From Clostridium sp. CS001 (lineage in GTDB: Bacteria; Bacillota; Clostridia; Clostridiales; Clostridiaceae): DNA of 64,000 nt. This document shows, one piece after another, positions 54,599 to 63,896 of this stretch. The notes beneath the pieces were generated by a model. That model made no database searches. It was not told the DNA's origin and saw only the letters and a list, made by a program, of their open reading frames with translations. Positions within the stretch are counted from its first letter, which is position 1. Every line of letters begins with the position of its first letter. The position numbers were made by a program, and so were the translations under genes. Where the stretch lies: positions 118,090 through 182,089 of the forward strand of contig NZ_JAIZZN010000005.1 of assembly GCF_020443565.1 (NCBI RefSeq), given 5' to 3'.

Positions 54599-54874
54599 CT
54601 ATAACATTAATAAGGCGGTCTCCTTATTACTAGGCTCTACAAATATATTTGATTTGCAGATTTCTGGAAGCTCATTGCAGATTTTATCAAAATATTCTTC
54701 ATTGGTAACTACATAAATATTTTCGTTACTAACTAAACACTTTATTCTATCCACAGTGCTTCTTAAAAAGCTCTTATTATTAATAATATTCAAAAACTGC
54801 TTTGGGTTTTGTGCACGAGATAAAGGATAAAGTCTTGTTCCTTTTCCACCTGCTAAAATTAGTACATATAGCAA
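54599..54874 (-). pseudogene. manC: Mannose-1-phosphate guanylyltransferase, N-terminal part (gene split by element)
   Basis: The fragment encodes MLYVLILAGGKGTRLYPLSR, the nucleotidyl-transferase signature, through NIFVEPSNKETA, after which four codons from the element (LLML) and a stop follow. The start is a TTG at 54874 with GGAG nine bases upstream; an ATG in the region is out of frame. The rest of the gene is 4.0 kb away at 49762-50580. A short truncated product of 91 aa could be made but lacks the substrate-binding half. Confidence 0.88.
54614..54625 (-). other. Attachment-site core, manC 5' side
   Basis: On the minus strand AAGGAGACCGCC. It is the other copy of the core (9 of 12 identical to 50569-50580). 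GACCT at 54596-54600 on the element side mirrors AGGTC at the opposite end, as expected for arms of an attP. Confidence 0.7.
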
Positions 54875-54995
54875 AAAACACCACTCCAAATTATTACTTA
54901 TTTCATTTTATGAAACATTACTATATGTTGTGAGAATAATTTGTAATATATGATTTGCTTTCATATATTACATAACTTTTGATCAATATTCATAA

Positions 54996-55047
54996 TAAAA
55001 AAATGTGTATAAATGAAGATATATTCTTCATTTATACACATTTTTTA
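54996..55047 (-). terminator. Terminator after the 130-aa gene
   Basis: Perfect 18-bp stem AAATGTGTATAAATGAAG with a seven-base loop, A tract before and T tract after, 12 bp past the stop codon at 55059. Confidence 0.9.
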
Positions 55048-55058
55048 TTTAAACATAT

Positions 55059-55451
55059 TTATTTCAAGTCTGAAGCAACACATTCCTCATCAAAAGGCAC
55101 AATAAATTCCAGGCTATCTGTTGGCATTTTGCCTCCACTCTTTTTTAATAATTCGAAGGCGTCATATTCTTTAAGGTTATGTTCCTTTAGAATAGATGCT
55201 ATATCTCTTTTTCCATGAAAAGATATACGTTTTGAAAAGGAGCTAAATAACTCTTCCCTAAAATATTCTACGTCTGTTTTAGGCAGATATGGTAGTGGAG
55301 TGAATCCATATAGTTCAGCCTTTTTCACACCATCAGTATCATACTTAAAATAATATTTTTCTAGTGTTTTGCTAAGTTCGCCTACTTTAAAAGGTTCTCC
55401 TTGTTCGTTTCTCCATATCATCCATATTACATCCTTCACTTCGCTAGCCAT
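55059..55451 (-). CDS. Uncharacterised 130-aa protein next to the helicase
   Basis: A 130-aa cytoplasmic protein, starting MASEVKDVIWMIWRNEQGEP and including FKVGELSKTLEKYYFKYDTD, PYLPKTDVEYFREELFSSFSKRI and YDAFELLKKSGGKMPTDSLEF. The pattern recalls small proteins that resemble the HipA N-terminal region and often neighbour helicase or defence genes, but I cannot name the family. AGAGGGTG precedes the ATG at 55451; a start at 55481 is less likely. It lies 159 bp downstream of the helicase on the same strand. Confidence 0.7.
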   Translation of the reverse strand: MASEVKDVIWMIWRNEQGEPFKVGELSKTLEKYYFKYDTDGVKKAELYGFTPLPYLPKTDVEYFREELFSSFSKRISFHGKRDIASILKEHNLKEYDAFELLKKSGGKMPTDSLEFIVPFDEECVASDLK

Positions 55452-55610
55452 CCCTTTCACCCTCTTATTACAAAAATTCATATTATTATTATACTGTTGT
55501 TATTATAGTATTATGATAATAACTTTATAATCAATATTATACCAAAAAAACCATAGAAAGTCAAGCTTTTTGTATTTTCTTGTCGCATTATGAAGTTTTA
55601 TCAGTTATGC

Positions 55611-58600
55611 TTATGTTTTAAGATTGTTTAGTTTTTGGGCCAACCTCTCCATGACTGCACTAGGGTTTCTATAGAATTCACTGGCACGTATTTTATAAAA
55701 CTCCCATCCCATTCTCTCAAGACATAGCTGCATTTCATATTGCTTTTGCCAATCATAATCTTCATTCCCTAACATACCAATGCATTTAACTGCTATCTTT
55801 TTATAATGTGTGTCTTTCACATCCGTTGATATATCTGTTTCTACAACAAAATCTATAGTGTATTTTCCCACTTTAACCTTTGGCGTAATCTTATATCCGC
55901 TTTCTTTTATAATGCCTTTAATGTTATCTTCGAAATCATTTAATACCAAATATTCCTTAGATATAGCTTCTTCCTCATGCCAATTTTCTGAAAGACAGTA
56001 TTTTAATAGAGCGTATCTAACACATTTATTATTAAGATCCTCTAAATCTACTGAGTGAAATAACCACATTTGATTTCTTGCACGACTTGCCGCTACATTA
56101 AATCGTCTTACATCAGACCCCTTTGTTAACGCTGTAAACTTAGCATTATTTGCAATAACCATAGATAGAAATATTATATCTCTCTCATCCCCTTGGAAGG
56201 AGTATGCATCGCCACATATAAGTCTTCTTTGTAGAAGTTCTTCCATTCCTAGCGCATTCACTAGCATGCTCTGTATTAGTTCAGCGTGAGCATCCCCTAG
56301 TAGTGATATAACTCCCATGGTCATTCCATTATATCTTTCATCTTTGCAGCACTCTAATATCCTTTCTACAATGCACTCTGCTTCTTTTACATTTAACGCT
56401 TTATTTTCATCCCTTAACCCATCTTTAACTTTATGGGTTACTATGAAAGGCCCAACCTTTTCCCTGTCATCTACCCGTCTTAAAGGTATTATTTCATTGG
56501 AGTAGCACAATTCATTACTAAATCCAATTATTTCAGGTGCACATCTAAAGTGCTCCTTTAATAACAGTCTATTTGGAAACACCCTTAGTGCTGTATTGTA
56601 TAAACTAGTTTTTAAATCAAACCACTCTGCATGTGGAATATCCTCTAAATAGGTATTTATTAAAGTTTCTACAACAGCATGATCCTTTCCAATAGCTTCA
56701 GGGCTTATTTGTTTTTCATCCCCTACAATAATTGCTTTCTTAGCCCTCATTAAAACCGTTATAGCGGATATATCACTTTGACTACTCTCATCTACAATTA
56801 CCACATCAAATAAATTATCCGTAAGCTTTAAGTTTTCCATAACTCTATTTATTGGCATAATCCATACCGGAATTACATCCTTGCACTTATCCATCTCTCT
56901 TTGTGCAATCTTTCTATACTTTACTGCTTGAGTACCTGTCCCTTTTCCTATTCTCTTTATAGCTTCCATCCAAGTAAATAAACTTCTTTTTTGAGCCTCA
57001 GTGGTACGCTGTATTTGATTAAACCAACTTCTTTTAGAAACAAGCTCTCTTATAATATACTTTTCTTTAATTCTTTCTTGTGCTATTTTCTTTTCTATCG
57101 CTTCTATATCCACATCTTCTAATTTACATAAGAAATCATTCCATTTTTTCCACTGCCATGCCTTTTCTAAGTCTAAACTTCCCTTGCTACTTGTTAAAAA
57201 AGCTTCATCGTTTGTGATATCTTTAAGTAAAAGAGGGCAGCATATTTCTAGTCTTTTGCTTAACTCCTTTAACCTTAACACCTTTGGAGCTAAGTGAGAT
57301 AGGTTGTCTATCTCTAAATAAGCTGCTTGTATACTATCAATATTTCTTGCATCTATGGCATTGCTAAGTCTACCTAAGCATCCCTCACTGCAAAGCGCTC
57401 TCTTTATCTCTTCCACTTCACAGTTTAACTTGTTATATTTACTTATTAGTTTTAAACTTTCAAACCCTTCCTTAAGATAAATATATGTTTCTTTTTCATG
57501 CCAACACAAATCTTTAGTAAAATTTTTATCTGGTATAAAATTAATTATGTTATTTCTAAAATTCTTGTCCCAATCAATAATGGTTTCAATTTTTGCAATA
57601 TCTTTAGATATTGCAATTATAAAGTTTAAGTCTGAATTACTTATAGGCTTTCCACCATACTCTTGCATTATATTATTCCAGTGATCTTTAAGTTCCCTTT
57701 CTAATAGCTGTAGCTTTACATATAAATCAACTACTATTACTTGTTCACTACTTTTTATAAATTCATAATCTACCTTGCAACCTTCAAATATATATTTAAG
57801 ATTTCCATGGAGCATCTTAAATATAACTCCTAGTTTTGCTTTTTCCCTAATTGTTCTTGCAACTATATCAAAATCTGCTTCAAACTTATTTATGTCACCA
57901 TAACTTGGTATTTCTAACTTATGACTCATTAGTTCTTGCTTAATTCTACTTATATTGCTTATATAGTCATTACATTTATATACTAATTGTTTCCACATTA
58001 ACTGTGACTCATTTCCCTCATAATAATGCTTCATAACATTACCTAACCAATTATTTTCAAATCCATCAAGTCCTTCTATGGCATCCTCTACAAGTTTCAA
58101 TAGTCTTCTATTTCCGTAGTCAATAGAGCGTGCATCATTCCAATTTTCAAGATTCTTCTCGTGAATATGTTGCTCTTGCTCTAACTTAGATATTTCTACT
58201 ATTTTCCCGCAAAGTTCTTCCTTCTTGGGTATTACTGTTATATATTCATATATCTTATTTACCTGCGTAATTTGATCTTCATTAACCATGTTTGCTAATG
58301 CACGTAGCTCATTAAATTCTTCATTACTTAGTGGGCTTTCCTCCTTAAATTGAAGCTTGTCTACTATCCATGAATGATTGTCTTCGTTGTCTTTAACCCA
58401 CTTAGCCATATGCATTAAGCTATATTTTTGACCTTGATATTCTACGTTTTCATTTTCTCTATCTTCAATACATTTTAGATCTTTATATAAACTTTCTTGT
58501 ATTTCAAGGCACGCAGAATGTTTATATTTTAATAACTTTATTTCTTTACGTAATTCTTTAGTATCCATAGACAGGTTCTCTGTTATCTTTCTAACAGACT

Positions 58601-59684
58601 CATCTACTTCTTCTAGTGATTTCGTATCATTCCCTAAAATACTTATACATAATGCCCTAACTTCCTCGGGTATTTTATTAGACAAAACTCTTAATGCTCT
58701 ATCTGTTTGACTTGTCACCAGTATCCTTTTACCATGGGCTAAAAGATGACATATTAAATTAGCTATAGTATGACTCTTACCAGTACCCGGTGGTCCTTGT
58801 ACAACAATGCCAAAGTTTTCAGCTAATCTTTTAGTTATTTCCATTTGTTCTTCATTTGCCTCAAGTGGAAATAATATATCCTCCCCTACTTCTCTCCATT
58901 CATTAATAGTATCAATATCTTCTACTAATTCCTGCTCTGAAACCAGTGCCTCTATGGTTTTTGGTATAGGAAAACCTGCTCTTATTTGTGACAATACATC
59001 ACTTAACTCCATATTCCAAAGTCTTGTGTCCACCTTTCGAAGGATTACACAAGGCGCATTGTGAAATTGTATGTTTACTTTGGGCTCTATATCTACGCCT
59101 TGACTCAGCTTATCAACATAAACGCTCCCCTCCTTGGCTTTTAAAAGTATAGCCAGTTCCTCAAAGATTTCTGAAGCCATTTCGATATCTCTCACATCTA
59201 AAGCCATGTCTTTTGCTTTACTTCGAAGATTTATCAAACTATCTAAGTTTACCTCTAAATATTCATTCAAAAACTCAAGTTCTACATTAGTTTGGTTATT
59301 GTAGGGGTTTAAAGTAAATATTTTTTCTTTTAAGTCAAACTTTAGTTCCATCTTTGTTGTAAATATAGGATGAACTATTTTCTCATCTTCTCTTTGCCAA
59401 ACTAAAAGTCCATTTGACCAAATTATCTCTAAATCCTCGCTATTTTTTTCAAGCTGTAAATATATTTTTTGGAATTGGCTGTATAAAATTTCTGATCTCT
59501 CATCTATACTTAGCCAATAATCCTTATTTTCATCCTTATTAAAATTACATCCACTAGTGTTTTGGAGCTGCTTTTGCCAATATACTTTCTCATATTCACA
59601 AACATTTCTTATAGTTTTTTCATTCATGTTTTTTATGCTGAGTAAATATGAAAATATTTTCTCTACCTTGCTATTAATATCCAA
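55611..59684 (-). CDS. SF1 (Upf1-like) helicase with C-terminal PD-(D/E)XK-like domain, possible defence protein
   Basis: A 1,357-aa protein. Walker A is VVQGPPGTGKSHTIANLI (about residue 290-307), then a long helical insert to about 900, Walker B VVIVDESSQSDIS (about 962), GDEKQISPEAIG, LLKEHFRCAPEI, DAYSFQGDERDIIFLS and FNVAASRARNQMWLF (motif VI, about 1195). The C-terminal 110 residues match the MTES_1575/Vsr-like nuclease fold (VGKYTIDFVVE, WQKQYEMQLCLERMGWEFYKI), but the usual IECDG is VKCIG. Helicase-Vsr fusions are known in anti-phage systems (Hhe type). TTG start with GGAGG upstream. Confidence 0.82.
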   Translation of the reverse strand: MDINSKVEKIFSYLLSIKNMNEKTIRNVCEYEKVYWQKQLQNTSGCNFNKDENKDYWLSIDERSEILYSQFQKIYLQLEKNSEDLEIIWSNGLLVWQREDEKIVHPIFTTKMELKFDLKEKIFTLNPYNNQTNVELEFLNEYLEVNLDSLINLRSKAKDMALDVRDIEMASEIFEELAILLKAKEGSVYVDKLSQGVDIEPKVNIQFHNAPCVILRKVDTRLWNMELSDVLSQIRAGFPIPKTIEALVSEQELVEDIDTINEWREVGEDILFPLEANEEQMEITKRLAENFGIVVQGPPGTGKSHTIANLICHLLAHGKRILVTSQTDRALRVLSNKIPEEVRALCISILGNDTKSLEEVDESVRKITENLSMDTKELRKEIKLLKYKHSACLEIQESLYKDLKCIEDRENENVEYQGQKYSLMHMAKWVKDNEDNHSWIVDKLQFKEESPLSNEEFNELRALANMVNEDQITQVNKIYEYITVIPKKEELCGKIVEISKLEQEQHIHEKNLENWNDARSIDYGNRRLLKLVEDAIEGLDGFENNWLGNVMKHYYEGNESQLMWKQLVYKCNDYISNISRIKQELMSHKLEIPSYGDINKFEADFDIVARTIREKAKLGVIFKMLHGNLKYIFEGCKVDYEFIKSSEQVIVVDLYVKLQLLERELKDHWNNIMQEYGGKPISNSDLNFIIAISKDIAKIETIIDWDKNFRNNIINFIPDKNFTKDLCWHEKETYIYLKEGFESLKLISKYNKLNCEVEEIKRALCSEGCLGRLSNAIDARNIDSIQAAYLEIDNLSHLAPKVLRLKELSKRLEICCPLLLKDITNDEAFLTSSKGSLDLEKAWQWKKWNDFLCKLEDVDIEAIEKKIAQERIKEKYIIRELVSKRSWFNQIQRTTEAQKRSLFTWMEAIKRIGKGTGTQAVKYRKIAQREMDKCKDVIPVWIMPINRVMENLKLTDNLFDVVIVDESSQSDISAITVLMRAKKAIIVGDEKQISPEAIGKDHAVVETLINTYLEDIPHAEWFDLKTSLYNTALRVFPNRLLLKEHFRCAPEIIGFSNELCYSNEIIPLRRVDDREKVGPFIVTHKVKDGLRDENKALNVKEAECIVERILECCKDERYNGMTMGVISLLGDAHAELIQSMLVNALGMEELLQRRLICGDAYSFQGDERDIIFLSMVIANNAKFTALTKGSDVRRFNVAASRARNQMWLFHSVDLEDLNNKCVRYALLKYCLSENWHEEEAISKEYLVLNDFEDNIKGIIKESGYKITPKVKVGKYTIDFVVETDISTDVKDTHYKKIAVKCIGMLGNEDYDWQKQYEMQLCLERMGWEFYKIRASEFYRNPSAVMERLAQKLNNLKT

Positions 59685-59732
59685 GCCCTACTACCTCCGA
59701 TTTCGTAATTAATATTTATAAACTAATGTAAA

Positions 59733-59769
59733 AAGTCTTATTAAAACTTAATCGGTTTTAACAAGACTT
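59733..59769 (-). terminator. Terminator between the LacI-type regulator and the helicase
   Basis: AAGTCTT.TTAAAAC/GGTTTTAA.AAGACTT stem followed on the minus strand by TTTTTA. Confidence 0.82.
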
Positions 59770-59773
59770 CTAG

Positions 59774-60772
59774 TTATTTACAGGAATCTCTCTCCACTAT
59801 TTTATAAGGTAATACAAAATGTTTTTCATCAACCGGTAAGCTATTTATGGATTTTATTAGCATCCTCATACTTACAGAGCCCATGTCATACATTGGCTGA
59901 GCCACTGTGGTTAGTTTTGGATAGAATATTGAAGCCGAATATATATCATCAAAACCCATAACATCTATGTCTTCGGGCACTCTAATAGATTTGTCCCTTA
60001 AAGCATTTATTACTCCCATAGCGATTTCATCACTAGCACAGAATACTGCATTTACGTCAGCACTCTTGCCTAATATAGCATTTATTCCCTCATATCCATC
60101 TCTAGCCTTAACTCCACCGAAATAAACCAAATCTTCATTAAGTTTTATTCCCATTTCTTCTAAACCTTTTTTATAACCTTCATACCTTTTAGATAAGGCA
60201 TTACCTTTTTCTATTGAAGTGCCTACATATGCAATTTTTTTATTCCCATTGTTTATTAAGTACTTTACAGCATCTGTTGCTGCCATTACATTATCAATGG
60301 TAACACTAGGAAATATGCCATTCGCATCTGTAGTTTCCACAAGAACTGTTGGCATTTCAAGCTCATGTATTAAATCTACAATATTTTCTCCTATTGAATT
60401 GCTCATGCATATAACTCCATCTATCATCTTTTCTTTAAGTATTCTTAAAGCTTCCATTTCCTTTTCTACATCTAAATCTGCATTGCAAAGCATAATGTTA
60501 TAATTATATATATTAGCTACATCCTCACAGCCTCTAACAATTTCAGGATAAAATTGATTTGATATATCTGGTATTATTATTCCTATTGTGCTAGATTTTT
60601 GTGTTTTTAAACTTCTTGCAACTATATTAGGTCTGTACGCTAATTTCTTTATAGCATCTTTTACCTTTTGCTTAGTATCTTCATTTACCACATCTATATC
60701 GTTTAAAACTCTAGATACTGTGGCAATAGAAACTCCCGCTTCCTTTGCAACATCTTTTATTGAAGCAGCCAT
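59774..60772 (-). CDS. ccpA: LacI family transcriptional regulator, probable CcpA
   Basis: A 332-aa regulator: helix-turn-helix at residues 4-25 (IKDVAKEAGVSIATVSRVLND) with the hinge YRPNIVARSLKTQKSSTIG, then the periplasmic-binding-like effector domain (IIIPDISNQFYPEIVRG, CASDEIAMGVINAL, DIDVMGFDDIYSA, YDMGSVSMRMLI). The length and these blocks match clostridial CcpA, which binds cre sites with HPr-Ser-P. The alternative is another LacI-family sugar regulator; no sugar operon is adjacent, which favours a global role. Confidence 0.8.
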   Translation of the reverse strand: MAASIKDVAKEAGVSIATVSRVLNDIDVVNEDTKQKVKDAIKKLAYRPNIVARSLKTQKSSTIGIIIPDISNQFYPEIVRGCEDVANIYNYNIMLCNADLDVEKEMEALRILKEKMIDGVICMSNSIGENIVDLIHELEMPTVLVETTDANGIFPSVTIDNVMAATDAVKYLINNGNKKIAYVGTSIEKGNALSKRYEGYKKGLEEMGIKLNEDLVYFGGVKARDGYEGINAILGKSADVNAVFCASDEIAMGVINALRDKSIRVPEDIDVMGFDDIYSASIFYPKLTTVAQPMYDMGSVSMRMLIKSINSLPVDEKHFVLPYKIVERDSCK

Positions 60773-60936
60773 ATTCTCAACTCCTACTATTTCATTATCT
60801 CTTTATTATACTTATAAAAACCTGTTATTTCAAGGCATAATATGAACTTTTAACTATTAGTATAATTATAATATTTCCCACAAAAATAAACTTTACAATA
60901 ATATACATAAGTCTGTGAGCTTTTGGGTTTCTCCAT

Positions 60937-60976
60937 ACAAAAAAAGTATGCATAGATACTACTGCATACTTTTTTG
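60937..60976. terminator. Terminator after asrC
   Basis: AAAAAAGTATGC/GCATACTTTTTT stem with a 12-base loop, immediately downstream of the asrC stop. Confidence 0.9.
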
Positions 60977-60980
60977 TAAT

Positions 60981-61928
60981 TTACCAGTTAATATATTCTT
61001 TAACCTTAGCTTTATCACCCAGTTTTACATCTTTTAAAACCCATTCTCTAAACGCCGGGTATCCTGTTCTATCCACAATATACCCTATGTGCTCTTTTCC
61101 ACCTGGCGCATCTTTGTCTATATTTTTATCAATATATGAGTAGGTGTTTTTTATTATTTTAATTATACTTTCTTCGTCAACCCAAATTATAAAATCCTGA
61201 GCAAGCCTAGGATTCTTCTTTCCGGTTCTACCCATTATCACAAGTTTGTAGTACTTTTCCTTGCTTCTGCTCCAGGCACCTGTAGGACATTTACCTACAC
61301 ACTCTCCACAACCAATACATTTGTCATGATCTCTTACTATTTTGAAGTTTTCCATTTTAAGTGCACCAGTAGCTCTTTTAGTGCAGTTAGTTACGCAAGC
61401 TTTACAGCTGATGCATCTATAGTATTCATACTGTGGCTCTGTCATCCCTATAATTCCAAAATCCTGCATCCTAGCTTTAATACAGTCATTAGGACACCCT
61501 GTTAAAGCTACCTTAACATGATAGTCATTAGGAAAGATTTCTTTTTCAATTCTTTTTGCAAATTCTGTAGTATTATAATTTGCAAAAGGACAGACATTTG
61601 CCCCGATGCAGGCTGAAACATTTCTAGTTCCTGCTGCTGAATACCCAGTATTGGGTGAAATCTGATTTATCTCAAGACCTTCTATTACCGATTGAATCAT
61701 TTCGTTAACTTCTGGTATTTTATCTATATCAATATTTGGTATTTCAAAGCCTTGTCTTATAGTTATATGAATGTTTCCATCTCCGTAAGTCTCCGCTACC
61801 CTTTGTAGTACCTCTAAATGTTTAGCCTCTATATGTCCCCCTGGTACCCTTATTCTAATAGCAGTTTTACCACGTTTTTTAGTTATTCTATAGGCATTTT
61901 TTTTAAGTAACTTGGTGTTTATATCCAT
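60981..61928 (-). CDS. asrC: Anaerobic sulfite reductase subunit C
   Basis: Catalytic subunit of the dissimilatory-type AsrABC sulfite reductase, with siroheme and an Fe4S4 cluster (CIGANVCPFANYNT and VALTGCPNDCIKAR, about residues 108-155) and two ferredoxin-type clusters (CISCKACVTNCTK and CIGCGECVGKCPTGAW). 315 aa. Reduces sulfite to sulfide using electrons from AsrA/AsrB. It begins 14 bp after asrB. Confidence 0.96.
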   Translation of the reverse strand: MDINTKLLKKNAYRITKKRGKTAIRIRVPGGHIEAKHLEVLQRVAETYGDGNIHITIRQGFEIPNIDIDKIPEVNEMIQSVIEGLEINQISPNTGYSAAGTRNVSACIGANVCPFANYNTTEFAKRIEKEIFPNDYHVKVALTGCPNDCIKARMQDFGIIGMTEPQYEYYRCISCKACVTNCTKRATGALKMENFKIVRDHDKCIGCGECVGKCPTGAWSRSKEKYYKLVIMGRTGKKNPRLAQDFIIWVDEESIIKIIKNTYSYIDKNIDKDAPGGKEHIGYIVDRTGYPAFREWVLKDVKLGDKAKVKEYINW

Positions 61929-61942
61929 GATTTTCCCCTCCC

Positions 61943-62734
61943 CTAATCTACTAAATGAACTGCATCCATATAATTAAAAACAGGTCCCTCTAAACAAATA
62001 TAAGTATCATCTATTTTACAATGTCCACACTTACCAACTCCACAGCACATCTTTCTCTCATAAGATACCCATATATTCGCTTCTTTTACCCCTTTTTTTA
62101 TAAATTCAGCTACAGTAAATTTCATCATTATTGGAGGTCCTACTACAATAACTTGTACCTTTTCTATATTTTCTACTGAAATATCTGCAACATACTTTGT
62201 TATGAGTCCTACATTTCCCGGGTAACCTTCCTCTGCACTATCTACAGTTAAAGTTACATTTATGCTCTCAGACCATGCTTTTAAATCATCTTTAAACAGA
62301 ATATCATTAGGTGATTTAAATCCTGTTATTAAATTAAAGTTCTTAGTTTCCTTTGGATGCTTTGCAAAATAATCCACTATTCCCTTTACAGGTGCAAGCC
62401 CGGTTCCACCAGCAGCCACGATTATTTCTTTATCCTTGTAAAGATTAACATCAAATCCATTGCCATAAGGTCCTCTTAAAAACAAGGTACCTCCTACAAA
62501 AAAACTATGAATTACATCTGTAACTGTACCTACACGTCTTATTGTTAGGTCAATGTAGCCTTCTCCTATTTCACTAACAGATATTGGTGATTCACCAAAC
62601 TTTGGTATAGATACCTCAAAAAATTGACCTGGCTTTACCTCTCCATTAAACTCCATTCTAAAAGTATAATCCGTTTCTGTATGTTTTTTTATATTAAGTA
62701 TCTTAGATTTAAAAGGCATATATATATTTTTCAT
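61943..62734 (-). CDS. asrB: Anaerobic sulfite reductase subunit B
   Basis: FAD- and NAD(P)H-binding electron-transfer subunit of the ferredoxin-reductase type (263 aa). FAD-binding residues DLTIRRVGTVTDVIH and GPYGNGFDV, NAD site IVAAGGTGLAPVKGI, and a C-terminal [2Fe-2S] site CCGVGKCGHCKIDDTYICLEGPVF. It abuts asrA directly (stop and start adjacent) in one operon. Confidence 0.96.
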   Translation of the reverse strand: MKNIYMPFKSKILNIKKHTETDYTFRMEFNGEVKPGQFFEVSIPKFGESPISVSEIGEGYIDLTIRRVGTVTDVIHSFFVGGTLFLRGPYGNGFDVNLYKDKEIIVAAGGTGLAPVKGIVDYFAKHPKETKNFNLITGFKSPNDILFKDDLKAWSESINVTLTVDSAEEGYPGNVGLITKYVADISVENIEKVQVIVVGPPIMMKFTVAEFIKKGVKEANIWVSYERKMCCGVGKCGHCKIDDTYICLEGPVFNYMDAVHLVD

Positions 62735-63742
62735 TTATTCCACCTCATCCATTGCTTTATTTAACTTGTTTACACAATTTGAAAAAGATATATATTCAGG
62801 GCATATATCATCACATCTACCACAGCCTATACACATATGGTATCCAGCTCTTTTTTTAAAGTCATATACCTTATGCATAACTTTAAACCTCATCCTATCT
62901 TTCTTGTCCTTCCTAAACCCGTGTCCCCCTGCCATATCACTAAAGCCATCTACATGACAAGATGCCCATACACGCCTTCTTTCTCCTGCATTCTTATTAT
63001 CTTTATAAAAAACATCCTGCATAGTAAAACAGGCACAAGTACCACAGACAAAATTACATCTTCCACAGGCAATGCACCTTGAAGAATATTCATCCCACAT
63101 CTTGGACTTGAAAACTCTTTGATCTAAGTTTTCAGGTATTTTTACTACTATTTCATTAGCAAGTACAAATTCTGGTTCTACTTCTAACTCATCGGTTTTA
63201 TCCTCATTAAAATAATTCATTAATTCATGGGATTTACAATCTATAAAAACTTCATCATCTTGAAGCCTTGCATACATGTCATAACTTTCCGTCTTATTTG
63301 AACCCATGCTAGCACAAAAACAATTTTCAAAGCTTTCACTGCAACCCATAAGTACAAATTTAACCTTTTCTCTTAAAACCTTATAGTAATAATCCTCATC
63401 ACCATTTTTTAAATAAACCTCATCTAATCTCTTCATAGCATGAATATCACAGCTTCTTAAAAAAACCAATATTTTCTTTTCATCTTCTTTTGGCTGCAAA
63501 CATTCCTCTTCTGTAAAGTAAAATAAAGTTTGAGTAATAGGAAGTATTACTTCTTTAGGAGAAAAATCAGATTTTAAATCAAACTCAACTTCTTTTATGC
63601 TCATTATTTCCCCATACCTAATAGTATCAGTATCTGCAAAAGTTCCTTTCCCCTTGAGTTTTACTGGTGCATATACCTTATATTCACGTCGCAAGTTTTC
63701 TAGATACTCATCAAACTTCTCTATTTTTAACTTAAAACCCAT
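62735..63742 (-). CDS. asrA: Anaerobic sulfite reductase subunit A
   Basis: Iron-sulfur electron carrier subunit of 335 aa with two ferredoxin-type binding sites, CIACGRCNFVCGTCACF (about 227-243) and CIGCGRCDDICPEYI (about 306-320), plus the LRSCDIHAMKRLDEVYL region of AsrA. It is first in the asr operon, and a Rex-like site lies upstream. Confidence 0.96.
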   Translation of the reverse strand: MGFKLKIEKFDEYLENLRREYKVYAPVKLKGKGTFADTDTIRYGEIMSIKEVEFDLKSDFSPKEVILPITQTLFYFTEEECLQPKEDEKKILVFLRSCDIHAMKRLDEVYLKNGDEDYYYKVLREKVKFVLMGCSESFENCFCASMGSNKTESYDMYARLQDDEVFIDCKSHELMNYFNEDKTDELEVEPEFVLANEIVVKIPENLDQRVFKSKMWDEYSSRCIACGRCNFVCGTCACFTMQDVFYKDNKNAGERRRVWASCHVDGFSDMAGGHGFRKDKKDRMRFKVMHKVYDFKKRAGYHMCIGCGRCDDICPEYISFSNCVNKLNKAMDEVE

Positions 63743-63804
63743 AAATGTGACCCCTCCACTATAATAATTTTACATAATTCTTATCTATTGTGAGTAAACT
63801 TACT

Positions 63805-63822
63805 TTGTTAATTAGTTCACAA
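63805..63822 (-). promoter_or_regulatory. Rex-type operator upstream of asrABC
   Basis: On the minus strand TTGTGAACTAATTAACAA, one mismatch from the clostridial Rex pattern TTGTTAA-N4-TTAACAA. It lies 63 bp upstream of the asrA ATG. Rex senses the NADH/NAD+ ratio, which would suit a redox-consuming enzyme. Match is from consensus only. Confidence 0.6.
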
Positions 63823-63896
63823 TAAAGATCAAATTAATATCAAGTTATATCTATTCTATTCTAAATAAAAAAAAGAGTATGTGACTTTTTATAATG

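Larger units (their letters stand above)
50569..54625. mobile_element. 4,045-bp serine-recombinase element inserted in manC
   Basis: The interval between the two core repeats is 4,045 bp. It carries a large serine recombinase, a 60-aa ORF just upstream of it, and an exported repeat protein on the opposite strand. Removing one core copy and everything between restores an unbroken manC frame (NKETATCIGLSA). This is directly visible. That the element is mobile or excised during development is inference by analogy with skin-type elements. Confidence 0.85.

Noticed and set aside
49762..54874. Split manC as an ordinary pseudogene
   Set aside because: Both halves have intact frames and motifs right up to the junction and rejoin in frame; decay would normally leave further lesions. 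Kept as interrupted and possibly restorable.
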